From Croceicoccus estronivorus (lineage in GTDB: Bacteria > Pseudomonadota > Alphaproteobacteria > Sphingomonadales > Sphingomonadaceae), in assembly GCF_001625325.1 (NCBI RefSeq), contig NZ_JRQQ01000013.1, forward strand, positions 1-64,000: a stretch of 64,000 bases of DNA, written 5' to 3'. Every line of letters starts with the position of its first letter. The first letter of the stretch is position 1. The translations under genes were made by a program, and so were the position numbers. The notes beneath the pieces are model-generated. The model made no database searches and had not been told where the DNA came from. It saw only the letters and a list, made by a program, of their open reading frames with translations. Shown here piece by piece: positions 27,712 through 35,278 of this stretch.

Positions 27712-28407
27712 ATGTTCAAGAGCCTTGCAGAATATCTGGATTCGATCCGTGCGCGCGATCCTGCGCCCCGTTCACGCTGGGAAGTCCTGCTTTATCCAGG
27801 GGTGCTGGCGTTGGGGCTGCACCGGGTTTCGCATTGGCTCTATGGCGGCGGCCTGTTTTTCCTTGCCCGCGTGGTAAACCACTTCGCGCGTTCTCTAACT
27901 GCTATCGATATCCATCCCGGGGCAACGATCGGACGGCACCTGTTTATCGATCACGGTTTTGTCACGATTGGTGAAACGGCCGAGATTGGCGATAACGTCA
28001 CTATTTATCCCTGTGTTACGTTGGGTGGTACCAATCCGGCCAATGGCATCGCAGGCAAACGTCACCCGACTTTGCGTAATGATGTGATTGTTGGATCAGG
28101 CGCGCAAATTCTGGGGCCGATCGTCATTAGCGAACGGGCGCGGATCGGCGCCAATGCCGTGGTGACCGACGATGTGCCCGAAGGGGCGACCATGGTCGGG
28201 TTCAAGGCGCGTTCCACGCTTGTCCCTGTGGAAGAGTGGTTGCGCGAATTCGTGCCATACGGCACGCCTTGCAAGGAACCTTGCGAGCCGGGCGGCAACC
28301 GCATCGATGAATTGGAAGAACAACTCGTCCAGCTGAAGGCGGAACTTGATGCCTTGCGTGAAGATCGGCTGGCCGAGGAAACAAGGCGTAGCGAGGCCGG
28401 CGGTTGA
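27712..28407 (+). CDS. cysE: Serine O-acetyltransferase
   Basis: A 231-residue left-handed beta-helix acetyltransferase making O-acetylserine for cysteine synthesis. The N-terminal helical part has LALGLHRVSHWLY. The hexapeptide repeats contain DIHPGATIGRHLFIDHGFVTIGETAEIGDNVTIYPCVTLGG, with the catalytic Asp and His (the latter in FIDHG). GKRHPTLRNDVIVGSGAQILGPI is typical of CysE/EpsC. A charged coiled-coil tail (RIDELEEQLVQLKAELDALRED, residues ~195-220) is unusual in length. The DUF2794 gene starts inside the stop codon. Confidence 0.93.
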   Translation: MFKSLAEYLDSIRARDPAPRSRWEVLLYPGVLALGLHRVSHWLYGGGLFFLARVVNHFARSLTAIDIHPGATIGRHLFIDHGFVTIGETAEIGDNVTIYPCVTLGGTNPANGIAGKRHPTLRNDVIVGSGAQILGPIVISERARIGANAVVTDDVPEGATMVGFKARSTLVPVEEWLREFVPYGTPCKEPCEPGGNRIDELEEQLVQLKAELDALREDRLAEETRRSEAGG

Positions 28408-28763
28408 TGGGGCCCAATCGGGGGGCGGCATCCGTTGTAGCCTTTCCTGGCCGGCAGCCGTTGCAGGTCGGTTTTGCCCGGCTTGAGCTGACCCGTATCC
28501 TTGATCTCTACGGTCGAATGGTCGCCGCTGGCCAATGGCGTGATTATGCCATGGACTTCGATCGGGACGTGGCCGTTTTCGCGGCTTTTCGTCGCTCGTC
28601 GGAGCGACCGGAAGTACGGATCGAAAAACGCCCTGCCTTGCATACCAAACAGGGGATGTGGACACTGTTCGGAGAAGCGGGACAGGTCCTGAAACGTGGG
28701 CATGAACTTGCAGGGGTTCTGGCTCCGGTTGAACGGCGCCTGCTCAAGATCGTTGACGACTAG
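28407..28763 (+). CDS. DUF2794 family protein
   Basis: A 118-residue protein of a family found in Alphaproteobacteria: VGFARLELTRILDLYGRMVAAGQWRDYAMDFDRDVAVFAAFRRSSERPEVRIEKRP, then KQGMWTLFGEAGQVLKRGHELAGVL. Function unknown; soluble. ATG 28407 overlaps the cysE stop (TGATG), showing coupling. Confidence 0.88.
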   Translation: MGPNRGAASVVAFPGRQPLQVGFARLELTRILDLYGRMVAAGQWRDYAMDFDRDVAVFAAFRRSSERPEVRIEKRPALHTKQGMWTLFGEAGQVLKRGHELAGVLAPVERRLLKIVDD

Positions 28764-28837
28764 AGCGCGTCATTGGCGTGCATCGCCGGGGGACCACTCT
28801 CTGCCTGACCCAGCTTTATTGCGTACACGAAAAGAGA

Positions 28838-28915
28838 GGGCCGCCACACCTGCATCCTGAAGAATGCGGCGTGACGGCCCAGTGGGGAATATGGCGGCCC
28901 GCAGGTTGGGCCGCC
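28838..28915 (-). terminator. Tandem terminator hairpins after the porin at 28924
   Basis: Downstream of the leftward porin are two hairpins. The first is a perfect eight-base stem (GGCGGCCC 28893-28900 with GGGCCGCC 28908-28915). The second is a longer imperfect stem at 28838-28880 (GGGCCG paired with CGGCCC, then CAC/GTG and GCAT/ATGC). On the minus strand TCTCTTTT follows the second, as in an intrinsic terminator. They also separate the convergent DUF2794 gene. Confidence 0.6.
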
Positions 28916-28923
28916 AGCCTTCG

Positions 28924-30180
28924 TCAGAAGCGGAACTGGCCGTAAAGACCGAACTCGTCGCGCGTTTCCTGGCCCGAACCCAGGTTGCCGATCTTGATGC
29001 CGCCATCGCCATTGTCGTGCTTGTACACGAGAGCGAAGTCGACGATCTTGGCCGGGCTGTACTGAATACCCGCTTGGTAGAACTGTTCTTTCTTCAAGGG
29101 GGCGGTGTCCTTGTTGGGCTTCACCCAGTCATAGCGTCCGAACAGGCTCCATTTCTTGGCCGGAGAGACCGACGCGAAGATCGAATAGCCTTCAGCACTA
29201 TCCTTGGGATCGGTGGTCTTGACGCCCCAGTTCTTGGCATGGAAATATTCGCCGCCGATGGTCAGAGGCATACCGCCGACCTTGTCCTTGTAGGCGAGCA
29301 TGGCGTTGAAGCGTTTCGCAGTCCGGTAATCGTCCGTCGCGCCTTCGACATCCTTGCCCAGTTTGCCGACATAACCGCCGACAGCGGCGTTGAAGCCCTG
29401 ATACTTGAAGCCAAGGCGACCTTCGATGTCGATCGTCTTGGTGAATTTGGGATCGCGATAGCCGCCGCCATCGACAGCGGAGATCTGATAGTTGACCATG
29501 CCGTCGGCGAATTCGCCCATGGCGTGGACACCCCAGTCGGCCGAAGTGCCGAACTTGTCGAGGTCGGTAAGTGTCTTTTCGACGTGGCGGTAACCGTAGA
29601 TGCCTTCAACATAGGGAATCCAGGGCATGTCGGTGGAGCCGACGCGAACCTTCAACGCCTTGTCGATCTTGGCTTCAAGGAAAGCCTTCTTGACGTAGAA
29701 AGCGCGCCCCACGCCGGAGATGTTTTCGATATCCATCGTTACATTGCCGGAGAACGTGTCATCGAACTTGTGATCGACGCCAATATAGAAGCGCTTGATC
29801 TGGAAGCCGCCGTCCTTCTCGACATTGCCGCCGCCAGGCGCATCGGCGTCGACGGTGCTGATGTTATAGTACATCCGGCCGCTGATCTTGGTGTTCTCGG
29901 CCCACTCAAGTCCCTTGGGCAGAGCGCTTGGCTTTTCGGAGGCGGCGAGGGCCTTGTCAGCCTTGGCGGCAGTGGCCTGCGAGTTGGCGGCCTGCTGGTT
30001 CACTTGCGTTTGCAGCGCGCTGATCTGGGCCTGAAGTTGCTGCAACTGCTGGAGGGCGGCTTGCAGCTGCTCCTGCGTCGCGGCTTCGTCGCCAGTGGCG
30101 GCCATGGCTGCCTGCGGGGCAGTCAGGGCAATCGCCAGCGCGGCGAAGGAAACGGTTGTCTTCGAAAGGTGGCGGTACAT
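28924..30180 (-). CDS. OprO/OprP-type phosphate-selective porin
   Basis: A 418-residue outer-membrane protein with a signal peptide (1-28, ending AMAA) and an N-terminal coiled coil (QEQLQAALQQLQQLQAQISALQTQVNQQ, residues ~35-65). A beta-barrel follows: IKRFYIGVDHKFDDTFSGNVTMDIE, FLEAKIDKALKVRVGSTDMPW, and a final phenylalanine in GLYGQFRF for barrel insertion. Lysine-rich strands fit anion selectivity. A Pho-box-like triple repeat lies upstream, so phosphate-starvation control is likely. A PhoB-like regulator and a second porin lie next to it. The exact substrate (phosphate, polyphosphate, other anions) is not proven. Confidence 0.87.
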   Translation of the reverse strand: MYRHLSKTTVSFAALAIALTAPQAAMAATGDEAATQEQLQAALQQLQQLQAQISALQTQVNQQAANSQATAAKADKALAASEKPSALPKGLEWAENTKISGRMYYNISTVDADAPGGGNVEKDGGFQIKRFYIGVDHKFDDTFSGNVTMDIENISGVGRAFYVKKAFLEAKIDKALKVRVGSTDMPWIPYVEGIYGYRHVEKTLTDLDKFGTSADWGVHAMGEFADGMVNYQISAVDGGGYRDPKFTKTIDIEGRLGFKYQGFNAAVGGYVGKLGKDVEGATDDYRTAKRFNAMLAYKDKVGGMPLTIGGEYFHAKNWGVKTTDPKDSAEGYSIFASVSPAKKWSLFGRYDWVKPNKDTAPLKKEQFYQAGIQYSPAKIVDFALVYKHDNGDGGIKIGNLGSGQETRDEFGLYGQFRF

Positions 30181-30294
30181 CGTACTAGTCCCTCATGGTT
30201 TTCGATCGGCAGGAGGGGCTCGGTGATGTGCCGTCAGGCCCCTCATGACGGGACTGCCGCTACGGACCGCGCGTTACATGCTAAGGAAGAATTC

Positions 30295-30323
30295 CGGACA
30301 GGAAGCTGACACGATCATGACGT
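30295..30323 (-). promoter_or_regulatory. Pho-box-like triple repeat upstream of the leftward porin
   Basis: Read on the minus strand, three seven-base units occur with an exact 11-base period: ACGTCAT (30323-30317), GTGTCAG (30312-30306) and CTGTCCG (30301-30295). The PhoB consensus is CTGTCAT-N4-CTGTCAT. The repeat ends 114 bases before the porin start. A -10-like CTTAGC lies around 30285-30280. Confidence 0.6.
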
Positions 30324-30412
30324 GGGCCAGCAAAAAATGTCGCATTATTGTAATTGAAACGTCATGAAACCCGTATATCCTCCCGCGAGGAAAGTTCTTA
30401 ACGGCGCTTTGC

Positions 30413-31258
30413 GTGATAGAGATCGAAACCGTTCTTCTGACGTCCCTGGAACCGGATTTGCTGGCGACCCTGGCGCAATTGCTGCCGGGGTTCCATGTGC
30501 TTGCAAAACTTACGGAGCCGTTTGAACGGCGTTCAAACGGTCGAATCTGGTGCTTTGTCGACTGGTTGCTGCCTGATTGTTCGGGCCTTGAAATGTGCCG
30601 CCGGTTGCGTGCGGTCGTACCGCCGTCGCAAGGCCATATCACGATGGTTCTGGAAGACGACGACCGGGATGCCCGCCGCCGCGCCTTACGAGCAGGGGCG
30701 GATGATTATCTTGTCGGCCCTCTGACGCCACAGGCACTTGTCGCACGCCTTCAGCAATATCGCGGCCAGTCCATTGTCAGGGAAGGCGATAATGGCGTCG
30801 TGATAACGGATGCTGCCTCAGGCAAGGATAGCGGTTCGCAAATTGGCAGGTCTGAGGTGATCGATGCGGGCGATCAGCGCCGGTTTTTTGCAGATTATGC
30901 CGGGATTGCGGCATCGCAGGAGCATGTCCGGCAGGTCATGGCGCATGGTGAACTCACTCTCGATCTGGCGGCCTGTCAGGCCTATTGGCGAGGTATGCCG
31001 ATTGCGCTTCGGCCGAATGAATTCCGTCTTCTGGCCCATTTCGTAGAGAATACCGGAAAGGTCCTTTCCCGGACCAGTCTCATCGCCCGGATCGGGAAAG
31101 AAGGGGCGGAAACGGACGAGCGTACTGTCGATGTGTGGGTTGGGCGCCTGCGTCGCGCGCTCAAGGCCCATGGGGTGCCGGACATACTCCGAACCGTGCG
31201 TTCCTTTGGCTATGTGCTCGACAAGATCGAACAGGAAACTGCGCCTGGGGAAGGATGA
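30413..31258 (+). CDS. PhoB-like winged-helix regulator with degenerate receiver domain
   Basis: A 281-residue OmpR/PhoB-type regulator. The C-terminal winged helix (residues ~180-275) is very PhoB-like: LRPNEFRLLAHFVENTGKVLSRTSLIARI, DERTVDVWVGRLRRALKAHGVPDILRTVRSFGYVLD. The N-terminal receiver (~1-125) keeps a possible phospho-acceptor (D50 in CFVDWLLPDCSG). It lacks the usual acidic pair at the end of strand 1 (VLLTSLEPD instead of VDDE). It also lacks the conserved lysine after strand 5 (DDYLVGPLTP instead of DDYLVKPF). It may thus act without phosphorylation. A ~40-residue linker separates the domains. GTG start. No histidine kinase is adjacent; two Pho-box porin genes flank it. Confidence 0.85.
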   Translation: MIEIETVLLTSLEPDLLATLAQLLPGFHVLAKLTEPFERRSNGRIWCFVDWLLPDCSGLEMCRRLRAVVPPSQGHITMVLEDDDRDARRRALRAGADDYLVGPLTPQALVARLQQYRGQSIVREGDNGVVITDAASGKDSGSQIGRSEVIDAGDQRRFFADYAGIAASQEHVRQVMAHGELTLDLAACQAYWRGMPIALRPNEFRLLAHFVENTGKVLSRTSLIARIGKEGAETDERTVDVWVGRLRRALKAHGVPDILRTVRSFGYVLDKIEQETAPGEG

Positions 31259-31482
31259 CTCGGCGCCTGCATCTGGCGTACGATGCTTCCCGTTTTGAGA
31301 GTTTCCAGCAGTTCGCTGGACGCTGGACTGCGTTTCTTCAACTGACTTTCATCACACTTCGTAGTGCGATCTGCAGGTAGCGCAGATTGCCAATGTAAGC
31401 TGCGGCTTTGCTTTGGACAGCTCAACGAGTCGCGCGCATTCCACATGACACTGTGACATTGGGAACGCGCTGTTCGTGACAT

Positions 31483-31500
31483 TTGTCACAATAATGTCAC
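31483..31500 (+). promoter_or_regulatory. Pho box upstream of the rightward porin
   Basis: TTGTCAC-AATA-ATGTCAC fits the seven-four-seven layout of the PhoB box (CTGTCAT-N4-CTGTCAT). It ends 61 bases before the porin ATG, and a TAGTGG at 31511-31516 stands at the spacing expected for the -10 element. An overlapping inverted copy (GTGACA at 31476-31481) makes the site partly palindromic. Confidence 0.65.
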
Positions 31501-31561
31501 TCAGCGAGCCTAGTGGCCCCCTCGTCAGATCAACAAGACTCGAATGAGGGAAGCCAATTTC

Positions 31562-32944
31562 ATGACCAACAAAAAACGCGTTTGCTCGCTGACGCTGGCG
31601 CCCGTTGCGCTTGCCGTTTCGCTGGGGTGGGCGATGCCCGCCCATGCGCAATCATCCGCTGAAGCAGAGGCCCTGCGGCAGGAAATGGCGCAGATGCGGG
31701 CGCAGATGCAGGCGATGGCGAACAAGATCAATTCGCTGGAAGGCGATCTTGCCAGTGCCAATGCTAACGCAGAAGCGGCAAAGGTCGCCGCGACCGAGGC
31801 CAAGGACGCGTCGAAAGATGCCGTCAAGGTCAGCTGGAAGGGCGCGCCGCAGTTCGAAGGCGACAACGGTTGGAAGTTCAAGGTGCGCGGGCGCGTGCAG
31901 GTTGATAGCGGTTCGATCAACGCGCCGAGCGGAACGGGGCAGGACCTTGGCTGGGGCACTGAAGTGCGCCGTGCGCGTCTCGGCGTCGAAGGTGGAATGC
32001 CCGGCGGCATCGGGTACAAGTTCGAAGTCGACTTTGCCGAAAACGGTGTCGACATCACTGATGCGTTGGTCAACTACAAAGCGGGCGACGTCAAGCTGAC
32101 GATCGGTCAGCACAACAACTTCCAGTCGCTGGAAGAACTGACCTCCAGCCGCCACATCAGCTTCATGGAACGTGCAGCGTTCACCGATGCGTTCAATTTC
32201 GAGCGTCGCGTGGGTGTCTCTGCCGAATATCACAAGGGCGCGGTACTGGTTCAGACCGGGCTTTTCAGCGACAACATCGCGGATATCAGCAACACCACCA
32301 ACAACAGCTATGGGGGCGACCTGCGCGTTGTCTTCATGCCGAAGATGGGCAACACGCAGCTTCACCTCGGTGGTTCGCTCCACTATCGCGATCTGCAGGA
32401 CGCAGCGAGCACCGTTCGCTATCGTCAGCGGCCTTTTGTCCACTTCACCGGGACACGTTTCATCAACACGGGTAATATCCCGGCGAAGAGCGAGACCAGC
32501 TACGGTCTTGAAGCCGCAGCGATCGCGGGTCCTCTCCACTTTGCAAGTGAAGCATATTGGCAGAAGGTATCGAGCCCCGGCTTCGCCGATCCGACCTTCT
32601 TCGGCGGCTATGCCGAAATCGGCTACTTCCTGACCAAGGGCGATCACCGCGGTTACAAGAACGGGACGTTTGACCGAGTGAAGCCGAAGAACGGTTTCGA
32701 CAAGGGCGGCGCCGGCGCGGTGCAGGTCAACTTGCGCTATGACTATCTGGACCTGAACGACGCGGGCATCGTTGGCGGGAAACAGGACGGTTATGCCGTT
32801 TCCGTAATCTGGACGCCGACCGCTTATACCCGCCTGATGGCGAACTATGGTCGGATGGAATATACCGACGCTGCGATCACGGCCGGAGCTGACACGAAAT
32901 ATGGCGTCGATGTATTCGGCGTGCGGGCACAGTTCGACTTCTGA
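31562..32944 (+). CDS. OprO/OprP-type phosphate-selective porin, second copy
   Basis: A 460-residue outer-membrane porin: signal peptide (ending AHAQ, residue ~30), a short coiled coil (AEALRQEMAQMRAQMQAMANKINSLEGDL, ~34-63), then a beta-barrel. The barrel starts with WKFKVRGRVQVDSGSI and the family segment EVRRARLGVEGGMPGGIGYKFEVDFAENGVDITDALVNYK. It closes with VDVFGVRAQFDF. It differs clearly from the first porin, so this is not a recent duplication. A Pho box lies upstream and a strong terminator follows. ATG 31562 gives a normal signal peptide; ATG 31544 is the alternative. Confidence 0.9.
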   Translation: MTNKKRVCSLTLAPVALAVSLGWAMPAHAQSSAEAEALRQEMAQMRAQMQAMANKINSLEGDLASANANAEAAKVAATEAKDASKDAVKVSWKGAPQFEGDNGWKFKVRGRVQVDSGSINAPSGTGQDLGWGTEVRRARLGVEGGMPGGIGYKFEVDFAENGVDITDALVNYKAGDVKLTIGQHNNFQSLEELTSSRHISFMERAAFTDAFNFERRVGVSAEYHKGAVLVQTGLFSDNIADISNTTNNSYGGDLRVVFMPKMGNTQLHLGGSLHYRDLQDAASTVRYRQRPFVHFTGTRFINTGNIPAKSETSYGLEAAAIAGPLHFASEAYWQKVSSPGFADPTFFGGYAEIGYFLTKGDHRGYKNGTFDRVKPKNGFDKGGAGAVQVNLRYDYLDLNDAGIVGGKQDGYAVSVIWTPTAYTRLMANYGRMEYTDAAITAGADTKYGVDVFGVRAQFDF

Positions 32945-32980
32945 CATCCTGCGGTTGGAAGTAAACTGGGCATGGCCCAC

Positions 32981-33009
32981 TTGGCCCCGCTTCGGCGGGG
33001 CCAATTTTT
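32981..33009 (+). terminator. Intrinsic terminator after the second porin
   Basis: TTGGCCCCGC and GCGGGGCCAA form a perfect ten-base stem around a TTCG tetraloop, followed by five T residues (33005-33009). It lies 36 bases after the porin stop. Confidence 0.95.
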
Positions 33010-33059
33010 GTAATGATTACTCCGTGTTGTTGCGGCGGGCGTGAAGTCAGACGCCTTGA

Positions 33060-33737
33060 TCAAAGAGAGCGCAGAGCCGGAATCAATTCATCGAAATGGC
33101 TGATAACGCAATCCGCGCCAAGTTCCTGGACAGGAACATTATTGAAGCCGAAATCGACTGCTACGGACGGAACGCCGGCTGCCTTGGCGGCTTCCATGTC
33201 GATAGTCGTATCTCCGATAAATGCCGTTCTTCCGCCGCCACAGCGGGCGATCATTTCCAGGACCGGATCGGGCGAGGGTTTGCTCCGCCCCGGGCCGAGC
33301 GTATCGCCGCCGATCACGGTGACAAATCGATCGAGCATTCCGATCTGCTGCAACAGGGAACGGGCAAAGCCTTCGAATTTGTTCGTGACTACGGCCACCT
33401 TGCAACCCTGCGCATCGAGTTCGTCAAGCATCGCGATACACCCGGGGAACGGGCGGGTGTGAACGGCCAGGTTGGCTTCGTAGAAGCGTAGCAATTCCCG
33501 ATAGATTGGCTTGAAACTCTCATCATCCATGCCGCCATCATGGATAAGCGCACGCTCCAGCATGCGTCGCGCCCCACGCCCGATCAATGGCGCAATTCCC
33601 TCCAGCGGAACCGGATCACGCCCTGCGAGGACGAGAGCATGGTTCAGTGCATTGCAAAGATCATGGGATGAATCGACGAGCGTACCGTCGAGATCGAAGC
33701 CCACTATAGCGAATGGAAAATCAGGGTTCGGACTCAT
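33060..33737 (-). CDS. gph: Phosphoglycolate phosphatase (HAD family)
   Basis: A 225-residue HAD phosphatase: FDLDGTLVDSSHDL (nucleophile and acid Asp), the helical cap (residues ~20-90), VVTNKFEGFA (motif II), GRSKPSPDPVL (motif III Lys) and FIGDTTIDMEAAKAAG (motif IV). The layout is that of Gph, which removes 2-phosphoglycolate formed in DNA repair and by oxygenase activity. Other small-molecule HAD phosphatases cannot be fully excluded. ATG 33737 was chosen; the gene is divergent from glmU. Confidence 0.87.
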   Translation of the reverse strand: MSPNPDFPFAIVGFDLDGTLVDSSHDLCNALNHALVLAGRDPVPLEGIAPLIGRGARRMLERALIHDGGMDDESFKPIYRELLRFYEANLAVHTRPFPGCIAMLDELDAQGCKVAVVTNKFEGFARSLLQQIGMLDRFVTVIGGDTLGPGRSKPSPDPVLEMIARCGGGRTAFIGDTTIDMEAAKAAGVPSVAVDFGFNNVPVQELGADCVISHFDELIPALRSL

Positions 33738-33815
33738 GGGTGGGCAAGTGCCCGCCCGATGTGGAAACTGCAAGCGTTTGGTGGCATGGCCCTGATCACA
33801 TGATAGGATTCAGCC

Positions 33816-35180
33816 ATGAGTGATATTGCCGCAATCGTCCTTGCCGCTGGCAAGGGGACCCGCATGAAGAGCGACACGCACAAAGTGCTCCACCCCATCG
33901 CAGGCCGTCCGATGTTGCTGCATCTGATGGAAGCAGTCGATGCTCTGAAGCCGGTCTCCAAGGTCGTGGTTGTCGGCGACAAGGCGGAGCAACTGGAATC
34001 AGCTCTGGGCGGCAGCGCGGCATTGGTGAAGCAGGAGCCGCAACTCGGGACCGGGCATGCGGTGCAGCAGGCGCAAGATGCACTGGCAGGCTTCACCGGT
34101 GACGTGCTCATCCTTTATGGTGACGTCCCATTTGTTCCCACGTCGACCATGCAGGCGATGGTTGATCGGCTTAATGCCCCGGATGCACCAGCGGTGGTCG
34201 TCCTGACATTCCAGCCTGACGATACGCAGGCATATGGCCGCGTTATCTGCAGCGAGGAGGGCGTGGGGGATCGTATCCTGAAGATGGTGGAGCACAAGGA
34301 TGCCTCGCCGGAAGAACGCGCCTGCCGTCGCTGCAATTCAGGACTGATGGCAGTCAAGGCGAAGGATCTGTTTGGGTTGCTCTCGCGCGTGACCAACGAC
34401 AATGCGGCCGGGGAATATTACCTGCCGGACATCGTGAATCTGGCCACTGCCGATGGGCGCCATTCGGCAGTGGTCGATACCGATCCTTTCGAAGTGTCCG
34501 GTATCAACAGCCGGGCCGAACTCGCTTCGATGGAACAGGCATGGCAACAGCGTCGCCGGGCTCGGGCGATGTCTGATGGTGTGAGCCTGGTCGCTCCGGA
34601 AACCGTCTGGTTCTCATGGGATACGGAACTGGGCCGGGATGTGACGGTGGAACCCAACGTGGTGTTCGGCCCAGGCGTAAGGGCTGCCGACAAGGTTCGC
34701 ATTCGCGCCTTTTCGCACCTGGAAGGCGCGGAACTGGCGACAGGGACCGAAATCGGCCCTTACGCCCGGCTACGCCCCGGTGCGGTGCTGGAAGAAGGGG
34801 CGAAGGTCGGCAACTTTGTAGAGATGAAGAAAGCGACTCTGGGCAAGGGTGCCAAGGCCAATCACCTGACGTATCTGGGCGATGCGGAAGTCGGGGCAGG
34901 GGCCAATATCGGCGCCGGTACGATAACCTGCAATTACGATGGCTATTTCAAGTACAAGACGGTGATTGGCGAACGGGCTTTCATCGGTTCGAACAGTGCA
35001 TTGATTGCGCCGGTCAGAATCGGAGCGGATGCGATCGTCGCGGCGGGTAGCGCCGTGACGCGAGACGTTGCCGACGGGGAACTGCGGATGGTTCGGGCAG
35101 AGCAACTGGTCAAGCCGGGCTGGGCGGATCGCTTCCACGACGCGATGAAAAAGAAGAAGTCCGCCGGAAAGAAGGGCTGA
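33816..35180 (+). CDS. glmU: Bifunctional UDP-GlcNAc pyrophosphorylase / glucosamine-1-P acetyltransferase
   Basis: A 454-residue GlmU. The N-terminal uridylyltransferase has VLAAGKGTRMKSDTHKVLHPIAGRPM, and the C-terminal left-handed beta-helix acetyltransferase has VEMKKATLGKGAKANHLTYLGDAEVGAGANIGAGTITCNYDGYFKYKT, with the catalytic His in the NHL segment. It makes UDP-GlcNAc for peptidoglycan and lipopolysaccharide. A basic tail (KKKKSAGKKG) ends the protein. glmS, the enzyme two steps earlier, follows after about 100 bases. Confidence 0.97.
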   Translation: MSDIAAIVLAAGKGTRMKSDTHKVLHPIAGRPMLLHLMEAVDALKPVSKVVVVGDKAEQLESALGGSAALVKQEPQLGTGHAVQQAQDALAGFTGDVLILYGDVPFVPTSTMQAMVDRLNAPDAPAVVVLTFQPDDTQAYGRVICSEEGVGDRILKMVEHKDASPEERACRRCNSGLMAVKAKDLFGLLSRVTNDNAAGEYYLPDIVNLATADGRHSAVVDTDPFEVSGINSRAELASMEQAWQQRRRARAMSDGVSLVAPETVWFSWDTELGRDVTVEPNVVFGPGVRAADKVRIRAFSHLEGAELATGTEIGPYARLRPGAVLEEGAKVGNFVEMKKATLGKGAKANHLTYLGDAEVGAGANIGAGTITCNYDGYFKYKTVIGERAFIGSNSALIAPVRIGADAIVAAGSAVTRDVADGELRMVRAEQLVKPGWADRFHDAMKKKKSAGKKG

Positions 35181-35278
35181 GCGTGCGGCGATTGCGGCAG
35201 GTCGTCCTGATTTATACGGAATCCCAAGGATTTCAGCGTATCACGCCATCGAACGGCTATTAAGGATATCGTCCATTC

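Noticed and set aside
28864-30309. 481-codon open frame opposite the first porin
   Set aside because: Antisense shadow: the porin has a signal peptide, coiled coil and terminal Phe, and the opposite product is low-complexity and resembles nothing.
31652-33004. 450-codon open frame opposite the second porin
   Set aside because: It runs through the strong terminator at 32981-33009 and the porin gene; shadow frame.
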